Shown: positions 17,573 to 26,150 of the stretch, one piece after another | Position numbering within the stretch: the stretch's first letter is position 1 | Layout: each line of letters starts with the position of its first letter | NCBI GenBank assembly: GCA_019637105.1 | Contig: JAHBWF010000001.1 | Coordinates: forward strand, 62,001-126,000 | DNA: 64,000 nucleotides | Source: Labilithrix sp. | GTDB taxonomy: Bacteria > Myxococcota_A > Polyangia > Polyangiales > Polyangiaceae | Direction of reading: 5' to 3' | Translations under genes and position numbers: made by a program | The notes under the pieces: model-generated | Told to the model about the DNA's origin: nothing | Seen by the model: the letters and a program-made list of their open reading frames with translations, nothing else | The model's database searches: none

Positions 17573-17947
17573 TCATTCCCCACTGTCTCGAACGGCCGGC
17601 CCCGGCGGGACTTGAGGGCCGGCGTTCACTTTCTTCGTCTCCGAGCCGGGCGTCGTCGGTGCGACATGTGGGGCGCTCGCGGCGCCGTGCTGCGCCGCGG
17701 CGATCGCCTGCTCGATCGCGCGGCCCATGCCGAGCCCACCGGCGGCGCTGATCGACGAGGCGAGCGACTCGATCGCCATGTCGGCGTAGCCGCCGCCCTT
17801 GCCGGCGACCTTGGTGGACGAGAGCATCTGGCGGACGAGGATGGCCTCGAAGTCGCGACCGACCTTGGCCGCGTCCTCCTTGGCCTTGGCCTCGCCGGCG
17901 CTCGGGGCGGGCGCGTTCGGGGGCGGAGCCTGGACGCGGAAGCTCAT
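17573..17947 (-). CDS. flgJ: Rod-binding protein FlgJ, N-terminal domain only
   Basis: The 124-residue protein contains the rod-binding (FlgJ N-terminal) pattern: AAKVGRDFEAILVRQMLSST, then a glycine-rich turn, MAIESLA and GGLGMGRAIEQAI. It lacks the C-terminal muramidase half found in enterobacterial FlgJ, so peptidoglycan would have to be opened by another enzyme. Such short FlgJ proteins are common in deltaproteobacteria-type loci. The frame stays open far upstream but that is the shadow of flgI. The ATG at 17945-17947 overlaps the flgI stop as ATGA. Confidence 0.85.
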   Translation of the reverse strand: MSFRVQAPPPNAPAPSAGEAKAKEDAAKVGRDFEAILVRQMLSSTKVAGKGGGYADMAIESLASSISAAGGLGMGRAIEQAIAAAQHGAASAPHVAPTTPGSETKKVNAGPQVPPGPAVRDSGE

Positions 17948-19053
17948 TGGACGACGAGCTCCGCCTCGAGGACGTTCGCGCCCCGGAGCGCCTGCAGCAC
18001 GCCGGCGAGCTCGCGCGGCGCGAGGCCGAGGGCGCCGAGCGCCTGCGCCACGTCGGCGAGCGTCGGCGCCTCCTTCATGTAGCCGACGGTAGGCTTCGCG
18101 TCCTCCGCCTTCACGTCCGAGCGCGGGAGGACGGCGGTGCTCCCCGCGCCGAACGGCGCGACCGGCTGCGAGGCGACGGGGGCCTCCTTCACCACGATCG
18201 TGAGGTTGCCGTGGACGACCGCCGCGGGCGACAGCCGGACGTCGCCGCCGGCGACGATCGTCCCGGTGCGCTCGTTGATGACGACGCGCGCGCGGCGCAC
18301 GGGGACGACCTCGAGGTCCTCGAGCGCGGCCATCAGCTCGACGGGCTTCGTCTCGAAGCCCGCCGGCACCTTCACCTTGACGACGCCCCCGTCGAGGGCG
18401 CTCGCCGCGCCGGGGAACTTCTGGTTCACCGCCTCCGCGATGCGCGAGGCGACGGTGAAGCCCGGGTTCCGGAGCTCGAGCCGCAGCGCGCCGCCCTCGA
18501 GGATGTTGGCGGCGACCTCGCGCTCGACGATCGCCCCCTCGGCGATGCGCCCCGACGTGAGCGAGCCTTGCTTCACGCTCGAGCCGCTCGCGCCGCGCGC
18601 GTCGATCCCGCCGAGCACGAGGCTGCCCTGCGCCACGGCGTACGTCTTCTGGTCGGCGCCCTTGAGGACCGTCTGGACCAGCATGCCGCCGCTGAGGGAG
18701 CGCGCGTTGCCCACGGAGGCGACGGTGACGTCGAGCTTCGTGCCCTGCTTGGCGAAGGCGTGGAGGTTCGCCGTCACCATCACCGCCGCGACGTTGCGGA
18801 GGCGGATCTGCGGAGAGTCGACCTGCACGCCGAGGCGGCGGAGCATGGAGAGGACCGACTGCGAGGTGAACGGAACGGTGACGTCGTCGCCCGTGCCGGC
18901 GAGGCCGGTGACGAGCCCGTAGCCGACGAGCTGGTTGTCGCGGGCGCCGCCGGCGTCGACCAGGTCGCGGAGCCGCTCGGCCCGCGCCTCCCTCGGCGAG
19001 ACGAGGCACACGAGCGCGGTGAAGAGCGCGAGGACGAGCGAGAGACGACGCAC
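17944..19053 (-). CDS. flgI: Flagellar P-ring protein
   Basis: The 369-residue periplasmic P-ring subunit has a Sec signal peptide (cleavage near REARA). FlgI signatures follow: RLRDLVDAGGARDNQLVGYG, GLVTGLAGTGDD, VAAVMVTANLHAFAKQGTKL, DVTVASVGNARSLSGGML, and VVINERTGTIVAGGDVRLSP. Its length is normal. The C-terminus has TLADVAQALGALGLAPREL, the usual FlgI end pattern. It lies 17 bases after flgH. Together with FlgH it makes the bushing through peptidoglycan and outer membrane, consistent with a Gram-negative envelope. Confidence 0.96.
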   Translation of the reverse strand: MRRLSLVLALFTALVCLVSPREARAERLRDLVDAGGARDNQLVGYGLVTGLAGTGDDVTVPFTSQSVLSMLRRLGVQVDSPQIRLRNVAAVMVTANLHAFAKQGTKLDVTVASVGNARSLSGGMLVQTVLKGADQKTYAVAQGSLVLGGIDARGASGSSVKQGSLTSGRIAEGAIVEREVAANILEGGALRLELRNPGFTVASRIAEAVNQKFPGAASALDGGVVKVKVPAGFETKPVELMAALEDLEVVPVRRARVVINERTGTIVAGGDVRLSPAAVVHGNLTIVVKEAPVASQPVAPFGAGSTAVLPRSDVKAEDAKPTVGYMKEAPTLADVAQALGALGLAPRELAGVLQALRGANVLEAELVVQ

Positions 19054-19070
19054 GGAGGGGCTCCTGAGGC

Positions 19071-19805
19071 TCAGAACGGGTTGGCGGATTCGATGAGGCG
19101 GGCGAGCCAGCCTTTGCGCTGCTGGTCGGCGATGTCGCCGCGGCCGGTGAACTCGATCTGCGCGTCGGCGATGCGCGACGACGCGATCGTGTCGTCCTTC
19201 TCGATGTCGACGCGGCGGACGAGGCCGGAGACGTAGAGGTGGTACTCCTCGTTGTTGATGAGCACGACCTTGGTGCCCTCGAGGAAGAGGTCGCCGTTCG
19301 GCATCTCGCGCGAGACGCGCACGGCGATGCTGCCCTTGAGCTCGCCGGCGCGCGCGGTGTCGCCGGCGCCCGCGAAGCCCGACTTCGACGCGTACTCCAT
19401 GAGCTTCGTCGGATCGATCTCCGGGTAGGCCTTCTTGAGCGCCGGCAAGAAGCCCATGAGCGCGCTCGCGCCGCTCGTCCCGGTGCTCTCCTGCTTCAGG
19501 TTCGTCGTCGACGCGCCCTTCGCGTTCGCCTGCTCGTCGATCTTGATGACGACGAAATCGCCCACGCGGGTCGCGCGTGTGTCCTCGAGCCAGCCGCCGC
19601 TCGTCTCGCTGAACAGCGAGCCGTTGGCGGGTCGCGCGGACGCGGCGTCCTGCGCGTAGGCGCCGGGCTCGTAGACGCGCTGCCGCGGCTTGAACGGCGC
19701 GATGTGCCGAGGGCCGCAGCCCGCGAGCGACGCCGCGGAGGCGAGGAGCACGCCCGCGGCGACGAGCCGGCCGAGGGCGCTCTGGCGGCGCGCGCGCGGC
19801 GTCAC
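19071..19805 (-). CDS. flgH: Flagellar L-ring lipoprotein
   Basis: The 244-residue outer-membrane lipoprotein has lipobox SLAGC with Cys30 as the lipidated residue. FlgH hallmarks are present: NGSLFSETSG, then DTRATRVGDFVVIKIDEQAN, VRVSREMPNGDLFLEGTKVV, and INNEEYHLYVSGLVRRVDIE. The C-terminus GRGDIADQQRKGWLARLI is the conserved FlgH end. It forms the L-ring around the rod. It overlaps the flgA stop by four bases. Confidence 0.95.
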   Translation of the reverse strand: MTPRARRQSALGRLVAAGVLLASAASLAGCGPRHIAPFKPRQRVYEPGAYAQDAASARPANGSLFSETSGGWLEDTRATRVGDFVVIKIDEQANAKGASTTNLKQESTGTSGASALMGFLPALKKAYPEIDPTKLMEYASKSGFAGAGDTARAGELKGSIAVRVSREMPNGDLFLEGTKVVLINNEEYHLYVSGLVRRVDIEKDDTIASSRIADAQIEFTGRGDIADQQRKGWLARLIESANPF

Positions 19806-20581
19806 GGGTCCTCCAGGGCGACCGCGTGGTCCTTGTCGATCGAGCGGGCGCGGAGCACGCGGCCCGACGGCTTGATCGTGACCGGGAGGACGGCGCCGAC
19901 GTCGCTGTCGATCGCCGCGACGCCCGCGACGCTGACCTCGACGAGGCCGCGCCGGATCACGAGCGTGATCGGCGCGCCGCGCGGGATCTCGGCGAACGCG
20001 GCGTCCGGCGGGAGGGCGAGCACGATCGGCGTGATCGTCTTGTGGAGCGCGGCGCCCTCGCCGTCGAGGAACGTCACGGTGGCCTGCGCGGTCGCGGGGC
20101 CCGCGCGTCGCGGGAGGACGGGGAGGTCGACCGTCACGCGCTGGAACTCGGCGGGGACCTCGACGGCCGCGGCGCGCACGTCGGAGAGCGCCGCGCCGCG
20201 CGGCAGGCGAGCGCTCGCGAGGGCCGAGCGGATCGCGTCGGCGACCTCGGCGGCCGTCAGGCGGCGGCTCCTGCGCGCGACGCGGACCGCCGCGGGGACC
20301 TTCCTGGGCGGAGCCTCGCCGGCCGCGGCGAACGCGCGCTCGATCTCGCCGCGCTCGACGATGCGCGAGGCGCCGATCGGCGGCGTCGGGCCGAGCTCGA
20401 CGTCCGGAGCCGACGCGCCGAGGATGTCTCTGGCGTGGACCTTGGCGGCCCGGACCTCGACGCGCGGGATCGCGGCGGGGCCGGCGGCGACGCGCGCGGG
20501 CGCCTCCGGCGCGGCGCCCTCGGCCTTCGCGACGTTGACGAGGAGCGCGAGCAGGAGCAGCGACAACGATGGCGTCTTCAT
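19802..20581 (-). CDS. flgA: P-ring assembly chaperone FlgA
   Basis: The 259-residue periplasmic chaperone for P-ring assembly has a signal peptide (MKTPSLSLLLLALLVNVAKA). A SAF domain near the C-terminus carries the FlgA pattern of basic and small residues (GAPITLVIRRGLVEVSVAGV, VLPVTIKPSGRVLRARSI). The N-terminal half is divergent. The frame could begin at GTG 20584, but ATG at 20579-20581 forms a TGATG junction with flgG. The assignment rests on the SAF-like end and its place between flgG and flgH. Confidence 0.85.
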   Translation of the reverse strand: MKTPSLSLLLLALLVNVAKAEGAAPEAPARVAAGPAAIPRVEVRAAKVHARDILGASAPDVELGPTPPIGASRIVERGEIERAFAAAGEAPPRKVPAAVRVARRSRRLTAAEVADAIRSALASARLPRGAALSDVRAAAVEVPAEFQRVTVDLPVLPRRAGPATAQATVTFLDGEGAALHKTITPIVLALPPDAAFAEIPRGAPITLVIRRGLVEVSVAGVAAIDSDVGAVLPVTIKPSGRVLRARSIDKDHAVALEDP

Positions 20582-21363
20582 CACCGAACCTGGGTCGCGT
20601 TGCGGAGCATGTCGTCGGCGGCGGAGATGACCTTGGAGTTGATCTCGTAGGCGCGCTGCGTGCGGATGAGGCCGATCATCTCGCTCACCATCTCGACGTT
20701 CGAGCCCTCGAGCGCGCCCTGGAGGATCGTGCCGCGGCCGTCGGTCCCGGGCGCGCCGATGACCGGCTCGCCGCTCGCGGCCGTCGCGGTGTAGAGGTTG
20801 TGCCCGAGCGCCGTGAGCCCGTTCGGGTTCGGGAACGTCACGAGCTGGAGCTGCCCGAGCTGCGCCGGCGCGCGATCGCCCGCGCTGAGCGCGCTCACGG
20901 TGCCGTCCGACGCGATGGTGATCGCCACCGCGTCCGGCGGCACGTTGATCGGCGGCTCGACCGACAGGCCGTCGTTCGTGCAGAGGCGGCCCTGGGCGTC
21001 GACCTTGAGGTTGCCCGCGCGGCTGTAGGCGATCTCGCCCGACGCGCGCTGGACGCCGAGGAAGCCGCTGCCTTCGATCGCGACGTCGAGCGGGTTGCCG
21101 GTCTGCTGGATCGAGCCCTGCGCGAAGGCGCGCGAGGTCGTGACGACGCGCACGCCGGAGCCCACCTGCGTGCCCGACGGGGCCGTCCCGCCCACGGCGT
21201 TCGGGGTGGCGGCGCGGACGTTCTGGTAGAGGAGGTCCTCGAACTCGGCGTCCTGCCGCTTGTAGCCCGCGGTGTTGGCGTTCGCGAGGTTGTTCGCGAT
21301 GGTGTCGAGCTTCGTCTCCTGCGCGACCATGCCGGTGGCTGCCACGTTGAGCGATCGGAACAT
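20581..21363 (-). CDS. flgG: Flagellar distal rod protein
   Basis: The 260-residue distal rod subunit has the N-terminal motif ETKLDTIANNLANANTAGYK with RQDAEFEDLLYQ. The FlgG-type middle follows (TSRAFAQGSIQQTGNPLDVA, IEGSGFLGVQ), then the C-terminus SNVEMVSEMIGLIRTQRAYE with INSKVISAADDML. Length and motifs fit FlgG rather than FlgF. No flgF is found beside it, which is unusual because the two are generally paired. A GAGGGA ribosome site precedes the ATG. Confidence 0.94.
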   Translation of the reverse strand: MFRSLNVAATGMVAQETKLDTIANNLANANTAGYKRQDAEFEDLLYQNVRAATPNAVGGTAPSGTQVGSGVRVVTTSRAFAQGSIQQTGNPLDVAIEGSGFLGVQRASGEIAYSRAGNLKVDAQGRLCTNDGLSVEPPINVPPDAVAITIASDGTVSALSAGDRAPAQLGQLQLVTFPNPNGLTALGHNLYTATAASGEPVIGAPGTDGRGTILQGALEGSNVEMVSEMIGLIRTQRAYEINSKVISAADDMLRNATQVR

Positions 21364-21374
21364 GCGGTCCCTCG

Positions 21375-21391
21375 ATGCGAAGGGGATGCCA
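21375..21391 (-). promoter_or_regulatory. Sigma-54-like promoter element before flgG
   Basis: Minus strand TGGCATCCCCTTCGCAT has GG and GC exactly ten bases apart, with TGGCA and GCAT matching the -24/-12 sigma-54 consensus (TGGCACG-N4-TTGCA). Against it: the predicted start of transcription would fall only 2-3 bases before the flgG ATG and downstream of its ribosome site. It may be fortuitous. Confidence 0.3.
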
Positions 21392-21591
21392 GGACGATTT
21401 TTCCTCGAGTTCCGGCGATCGTCGCCGTTCAGGAGCGCGGGAGCGTCACGCCGGCGTCGGCGAGCGCCGGAACCATGACGCTCGGAGGCTCGCCGCGCGT
21501 CGCCGCCCCGACGCCCTCGGGCGGCACCAACGCGAACGGCCCGGGTGCGGGCACCCGAGCCGTCGCGGCGTCGCCCGCGCTCGGCGGTCGA

Positions 21592-23088
21592 TCACTCGGC
21601 CGAAACGGCGACGCCGAAGCGGCCGCCGCGTCGTTGCACGGACTCGACGACGATCGTGTAGTCGCCCGCGGGCACGTCCTTCAGCACGAGCTCCGAGGCG
21701 TATCCCTTCGCGTCGTCGTTGCAGCCGAGCGCCGCCGCCGAGGAGGCCGCGCAGGCCGGGACGAGGTAGAGCGCCGTGTCGAAGCTGGTCTCCGGCAGGG
21801 CCGTCGTGATGGTGAGCGTGCGCGCCGCGCTGGCGAGGTGGAGCTGCACCGCCGCCTCCGGGCGGCCCGTCGCGTCGTTCGGGACGCAGCCGGTCGGGGC
21901 GTCCCACAGGCTGACCCCGGAGACGGCGCCGTACGCGCGCGTCACGCCCTTCGCCGGATCGAGGGCCGGCGCGTCCTTGCACTTCTGCGTCCGCGTGGTC
22001 GAGGCCGCCCTGCAGGTGTTCTTCTCGGAGCGGATCCCCGGGAAACAGACGGCGTTCGGCGCGCAGGCGTCGAAGCCGTCGGGATCGCACACCTGGCCGC
22101 TGCTCCGCACCGGGAGCGTGGCGAGCGGCGTGATGAGCCGGGTGCTCGTGCGGCCGACGCGATCGGCGGCGGTGGCGGCGATCCTCGGGACCTGCGAGAC
22201 GAAGCTCGGCGCCGGGAAGGCCTCGACGAAGAACGTCGAGCCGAAGGCGCTGCCCTCGGCGTCGATGACGACGCTGCTCCCGCTGGTCCCGTCCTGGGCC
22301 TCGCCGGTCAAGACCACGGTCTTCGGCTGGTTCTGGCCGTCGAGGAACTCGACGGAGACCGAGGCGATGTCCTCGTCCGGATCCTCCCCGCGGAAGAGCA
22401 TCTTGGGCGCGGCGCCTCCGACGTACGCGACCTTGGAGATGCTCGGCGCGCTGCCGGGCTGGCAGACCGCCGGAGCGCCGCCGCACGCGAGCCCGGCCTC
22501 GCACCGACTCTCGACGTGCCGAGGATCGCACGGCTCGTCGTCGAGCTTGAGGGCCTGGAAGGTCATCGTCGCCGCGAGCTCGGCCGAGCGCGCGCCGGCC
22601 TCGTCCTCGAGGGCCACGAAGGCCTTCTTGATCTTCGAGGTCGGGCCGAAGGACGACGGGATCGTGATCGTCGCCTCGAAGCTCGCGCTCCCGAGGGCGC
22701 TCGTGTCGAAGTGGAACGTGCTCTCCGCCGCGTCCGCGATCCCGTCCCAGTCGGTGTCGAGCGCCTTCACGGGCGCGTCGGCGTCGTCCGTGAAGCGGAC
22801 GTGGGCGGCCGACGTCCGCATGGCGGCGTCCGTGCCGACGACGTGGAGGACGATGTCCTCGCCGCGCCGGCCGACGTTGCGGAACGACGCCGACGTCAGG
22901 CCGGGCACGGCGGGGGAGCCGGGATCGCCCGGGCCTCCGGGCTCGGCGCCGGGATCGTCGATGACGTCCTCGCCCGGCTCGTCGAGGTGCGCGTCGTCGC
23001 CGACGGCCGGATCGCCGCTCGAGGAGGCCGAGCTGCAGGCGACGACGGCGGTGGCGGACAAGACGAGCGACAGGAGACGGTTCTTCAT
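21592..23088 (-). CDS. Secreted lipoprotein with C-terminal PPC-like domain
   Basis: The 498-residue predicted lipoprotein (VVAC, Cys18) has an Asp/Gly/Pro linker (about 20-62). Two beta-rich repeats follow (about 65-180 and 215-330), containing calcium-binding-like DTDWDGIAD and DPDEDIASV. Between and after them are small Cys modules (CDPRHVESRCEAGLACGG; CDPDGFDACAPNAVCFPG). The C-terminus (about 400-498) resembles a pre-peptidase/DVUA0089 beta-sandwich: RPEAAVQLHLASAARTLTIT, FDTALYLVPAC, and CNDDAKGYASELVLKDVPAG. No enzyme domain is present. It is a longer paralogue of the next gene upstream (23180-24259). Probably a surface protein. Confidence 0.75.
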   Translation of the reverse strand: MKNRLLSLVLSATAVVACSSASSSGDPAVGDDAHLDEPGEDVIDDPGAEPGGPGDPGSPAVPGLTSASFRNVGRRGEDIVLHVVGTDAAMRTSAAHVRFTDDADAPVKALDTDWDGIADAAESTFHFDTSALGSASFEATITIPSSFGPTSKIKKAFVALEDEAGARSAELAATMTFQALKLDDEPCDPRHVESRCEAGLACGGAPAVCQPGSAPSISKVAYVGGAAPKMLFRGEDPDEDIASVSVEFLDGQNQPKTVVLTGEAQDGTSGSSVVIDAEGSAFGSTFFVEAFPAPSFVSQVPRIAATAADRVGRTSTRLITPLATLPVRSSGQVCDPDGFDACAPNAVCFPGIRSEKNTCRAASTTRTQKCKDAPALDPAKGVTRAYGAVSGVSLWDAPTGCVPNDATGRPEAAVQLHLASAARTLTITTALPETSFDTALYLVPACAASSAAALGCNDDAKGYASELVLKDVPAGDYTIVVESVQRRGGRFGVAVSAE

Positions 23089-23179
23089 CGATTCCTCCGG
23101 ACGTCGGCCGGAGCAACGGACGTGCCGCGCCTGACTTCGCGGCGTTACGCGCCGAGCGTCATGGAACCGGCGCTCGTCG

Positions 23180-24259
23180 TCATCGCGACGTCACCGCGAG
23201 CTCGAAGGTGCCGCCGGCGCGCGCGAGCGAGTCGACGACCACGACGTAGTCGCCGGGCGCCACGTCCGTGAGCCTCACGCGCGAGACCGGCGGGGGATCG
23301 TCGTCGTTGCACGCCAGCGCGTTCGCGCTCGCGCCGCAGCCGTCGAGGACGGTGAGCACCGAGTCGAAGTCCGTGCCGCCGATGCGCGTCTCGATCGTGA
23401 GCGAAGGCGTCGCGCGCGCGACGTGGAGGCGGAAGACGGCCTCCGGGCGCCCGCGCCGGAGCGCCGACGCGCAGCCGTCCGGGGGTTCCCAGAGGCTCGC
23501 CCCGCGGGTCGTGCCCGTGACGACGGCACCGACCGACAGGAGAGGCGCGGCCGCGCATCGCCGCGCGCGCGCCGCGCCGAGGTCCTCGCAGAGGCCGGCC
23601 GACGACGCGGTTTGGCGGGCGCGCGGGTCGCTTCCGTCGCGGGGCCGCGCGTCATCGGAGGTGGGGCCGCGAGCGAGCGCGTCGTCGCAGACGAGGTCGC
23701 CTTCGCAGGCGTCGAACCCGTGCGTGTCGCACGGCTCGCCAGCGGAGCGGACGGCGGGCGAAGCGAGGTCGGCCGTGTGAACGGCGCCCATCGTGCCGTC
23801 CAGTCGCTGCGCCCGCGCGACGACGCGCTTGGCGAAGCGCTCGAGCCCGGCGGCGCCCTGGACCTCGAGGAAGAAGGCGGTGCCGGGGACGTCGAGCTCC
23901 TCGCGCGCGATCTCGAGCTGCCCCGACTCGGGGTTGCCGTCGCCGTCGGTGTCGATCGAGGCGGGCTCGCCGCGCTCATCCAGCAGATCGAGCCACACGC
24001 TCTCGAGCCGGCCGTCGGGATCGGTCCCCGCGACGAGGATCCGCGGGCCGCTCGGGCTCTGGACGAAGGCGAGCCGATCGATCTCCGGGGCCGCCGCCGA
24101 GCTCGCGCCGGCGTCCCGAGCGCCGCCGCCCGCGCTCGGCCCTCGCGCGGGCTCGTCGCGCTGCGCGTCGCCAACCGTCGAGCACGCGCCGACCGCGAGC
24201 GCGACCGCGACGAGCGACAGGACCGTGACGGTTCGAGGCACGACCCGACCGAGCAGCAT
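23180..24259 (-). CDS. Secreted lipoprotein, paralogue of the downstream gene
   Basis: The 359-residue predicted lipoprotein (VGAC, Cys26) has one beta-rich repeat (PEIDRLAFVQSPSGPRILVA, SIDTDGDGNPESGQLEI). A CDTHGFDACEGDLVCDD module and the same PPC-like C-terminal domain follow (RPEAVFRLHVARATPSLTIE, FDSVLTVLDGC, CNDDDPPPVSRVRLTDVAPG). It matches the second half of the 498-residue neighbour and so arose by tandem duplication. The frame stays open well upstream, but the ATG at 24257-24259 begins the signal peptide. It diverges from the gene at 24410. Confidence 0.72.
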   Translation of the reverse strand: MLLGRVVPRTVTVLSLVAVALAVGACSTVGDAQRDEPARGPSAGGGARDAGASSAAAPEIDRLAFVQSPSGPRILVAGTDPDGRLESVWLDLLDERGEPASIDTDGDGNPESGQLEIAREELDVPGTAFFLEVQGAAGLERFAKRVVARAQRLDGTMGAVHTADLASPAVRSAGEPCDTHGFDACEGDLVCDDALARGPTSDDARPRDGSDPRARQTASSAGLCEDLGAARARRCAAAPLLSVGAVVTGTTRGASLWEPPDGCASALRRGRPEAVFRLHVARATPSLTIETRIGGTDFDSVLTVLDGCGASANALACNDDDPPPVSRVRLTDVAPGDYVVVVDSLARAGGTFELAVTSR

Positions 24260-24409
24260 GGAGCGTGCCGGTGCCGAGCGGCGCCGCGCATGCGGCTCGC
24301 GCTCGCGCCGGTCGCGTTCGAGCCGGCGCGTCTCGTGCTCGCGGGTGACGTCCTTCCGTGCTCTCCTCGACGGCTCGTGCCGGTGCGTCTCGGGAAGCCG
24401 CGTCAAGCC

Positions 24410-25432
24410 ATGGTCGATCGACCGCGGGCGATCGTCCTGCTCCTGGCGGCGCTCGCGAGCGCGCCGAGCGCGGCCAGCGCCTCGGAGTCGGCGCCGATCG
24501 CGGTGCGGATCACCGAAGACGTCCACGAAGGTTGCCCAAGAGAGCCGACGATGCTCGAGCGGATCCGCGCGAGGCTCCCGCGCGTCCGCGAGGCTGCCGA
24601 GGGCGAGCCCGCGGTCGACGTCGGCGTGACCGTCGCGCGGCGCGGCGGCACGAGCCATGGAACGATCTCCCTCGTCTCGGCCGGCGAGCGCGCGGAGCGG
24701 GAGGCGTCCTCCGCGTCGTGCGATCGTGTCCTCGTCGCGCTCGCCGTCATGGCGGCGATCGGCCTCGACGCGGGGGAGTTGCCGGCGCCCGCGGAGGAGT
24801 CGGACGAGGCGGCGCCCTCCAGCGGGACGGACGACGCCGCGCCCGCGCCCGCCCCGCCGCCGCGGCCCTCGCGGAGAGCGACGCCTCGACCGTCGCCGCG
24901 TCCCGCGCCCGCGCCTCGCCCGCGCGTCTCCGTCGCGCTCGGCACGAGCGCGGAGGTCTCGGCGAATCGCTCGCTGGTCGTGACGCCGGGCCTCTTCGGG
25001 CAGCTCGGCTTTCCGGGGCGGTTCGCGCCCGTCGTCCGGGCCGGCGTCCGCCGCAGCTTTCGCGCGGACAGGGTCTCTCCGTTCGGGACCGTCGGCCTTC
25101 GATGGAGCGAGGTGGCCGTGGCTGGCTGCGGCGACGTCGTCCAGCGGCCGACGATGCGCCTCGGACCGTGCTTGAACGCCGAGGGCGGCGTCCTCGAGGC
25201 CGTCGTGATCGAGCCGCTGCCTTCGCGGGTCCGGTCGGCCGCGTGGGTGAGCGCGGGCGCCTCCGCGCGGCTCTCGTGGCGGCCGCTCCAGGCCATGTCG
25301 TTCGAGCTCCTCGGCGGCGTGCGCGCGCCGTTGATCCGCAACCAGCTGCTCTTCGAGCCCGCGGCGCTCGTGTATGAAGCTCCACTGGTCGTGCCTTTCG
25401 TCGGGGCTTCGGTGCTGGGGCACTGGCCCTGA
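24410..25432 (+). CDS. Outer-membrane beta-barrel-like protein with N-terminal periplasmic domain
   Basis: The 340-residue product has a signal peptide (cleavage near AASAS). A domain of about 100 residues follows (IAVRITEDVHEGCPREPTML, ERIRARLPRVREAAEG, with a second Cys near CDRVLVALAVMA). A Pro/Ala/Arg-rich linker (about 125-165) and a C-terminal half of alternating beta strands come next (VSVALGTSAEVSANRSLVV, APVVRAGVRRSFRA, GLRWSEVAVAGCGDV), compatible with a small outer-membrane barrel. This two-part architecture is common and uncharacterised in myxobacteria. It sits just before the sigma-factor operon on the same strand and could be its first controlled gene or independent. Confidence 0.65.
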   Translation: MVDRPRAIVLLLAALASAPSAASASESAPIAVRITEDVHEGCPREPTMLERIRARLPRVREAAEGEPAVDVGVTVARRGGTSHGTISLVSAGERAEREASSASCDRVLVALAVMAAIGLDAGELPAPAEESDEAAPSSGTDDAAPAPAPPPRPSRRATPRPSPRPAPAPRPRVSVALGTSAEVSANRSLVVTPGLFGQLGFPGRFAPVVRAGVRRSFRADRVSPFGTVGLRWSEVAVAGCGDVVQRPTMRLGPCLNAEGGVLEAVVIEPLPSRVRSAAWVSAGASARLSWRPLQAMSFELLGGVRAPLIRNQLLFEPAALVYEAPLVVPFVGASVLGHWP

Positions 25433-25562
25433 GCCGCTCCACGGTCGAGCTCGTGCGGGAGGCCGAGCCACGGCTGGGCTTCGGCGCTCCGTGAAGCTCG
25501 GAGGGCGAATCTGAAATACGATCGCGCTCCCGTCGACATCGCTCCGGGTTGGAAGGTCGCGC

Positions 25563-26150
25563 GTGGTTGCTTCACAGACAGCGAGACTCACGGCCGACGA
25601 GGTCGGACCGATGCAGGCCCCGGCCTACCATGCGCGCCTGCGCGAGCTCGCGGACGAGCACTACGAGTTCGTGTGGCGTTCGCTCCGGCGTCTCGGCGTG
25701 AGGCCACCCGAGACCGACGACGCCGCCCAGCGCGTCTTCCTCGTCCTCGCGCAGAAGCTCTCGAGCATCCAGCCGGACAAGGAGCGAAGCTTCGTCTTCG
25801 GCGTCGTCATGCGGGTCGCCTCGAACGTCCGGCGCGACCTCGCGACCGCGCGCGCGCGCGAGGTCGCGGAGAGCGAGTCGCCCGAGTCGATCGCGCAGGG
25901 GCCAACCGCGGAGTCGGCCGTAGCGCAGGCCGAGGAGCGAGCCACGCTCGACGAGATCCTCGCCGGCATCCCCGCGGAGCGCCGCGCCGTCTTCATCCTC
26001 TTCGAGCTCGAGGAGCTCACCCTGACGGAGATCGCAGAGCTGCTCGGTCTCCCGGTCGGGACGGCCGCCACGCGCCTCAGACGCGCGCGGCAGGAGTTTC
26101 AGGCGTCCGTCGCCCGGCTTCACGCGCGGGGCCAAGGAGGAATGCCGTGA
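25563..26150 (+). CDS. ECF-type RNA polymerase sigma factor
   Basis: The 195-residue sigma-70-family factor has a region 2 that recognises the -10 (LADEHYEFVWRSLRRLGVRP, DDAAQRVFLVLAQKL, FVFGVVMRVASNVRRD). Region 4 is a helix-turn-helix (EILAGIPAERRAVFILFELE, LTLTEIAELLGLPVGTAATR, LRRAR). No region 1 or 3, as expected for ECF. The GTG at 25563 is preceded closely by GGAAGG; an ATG at 25611 is the alternative. It is translationally coupled (GTGA) to the next gene, a single-pass membrane protein that may be its anti-sigma partner. It heads a set of surface lipoprotein genes. Confidence 0.9.
   Translation: MVASQTARLTADEVGPMQAPAYHARLRELADEHYEFVWRSLRRLGVRPPETDDAAQRVFLVLAQKLSSIQPDKERSFVFGVVMRVASNVRRDLATARAREVAESESPESIAQGPTAESAVAQAEERATLDEILAGIPAERRAVFILFELEELTLTEIAELLGLPVGTAATRLRRARQEFQASVARLHARGQGGMP

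Noticed and set aside
17573-19009. 478-residue frame joining flgJ with an upstream region
   Set aside because: Only the last 124 residues are FlgJ; the remainder is a shadow of flgI, whose stop overlaps the true flgJ ATG.
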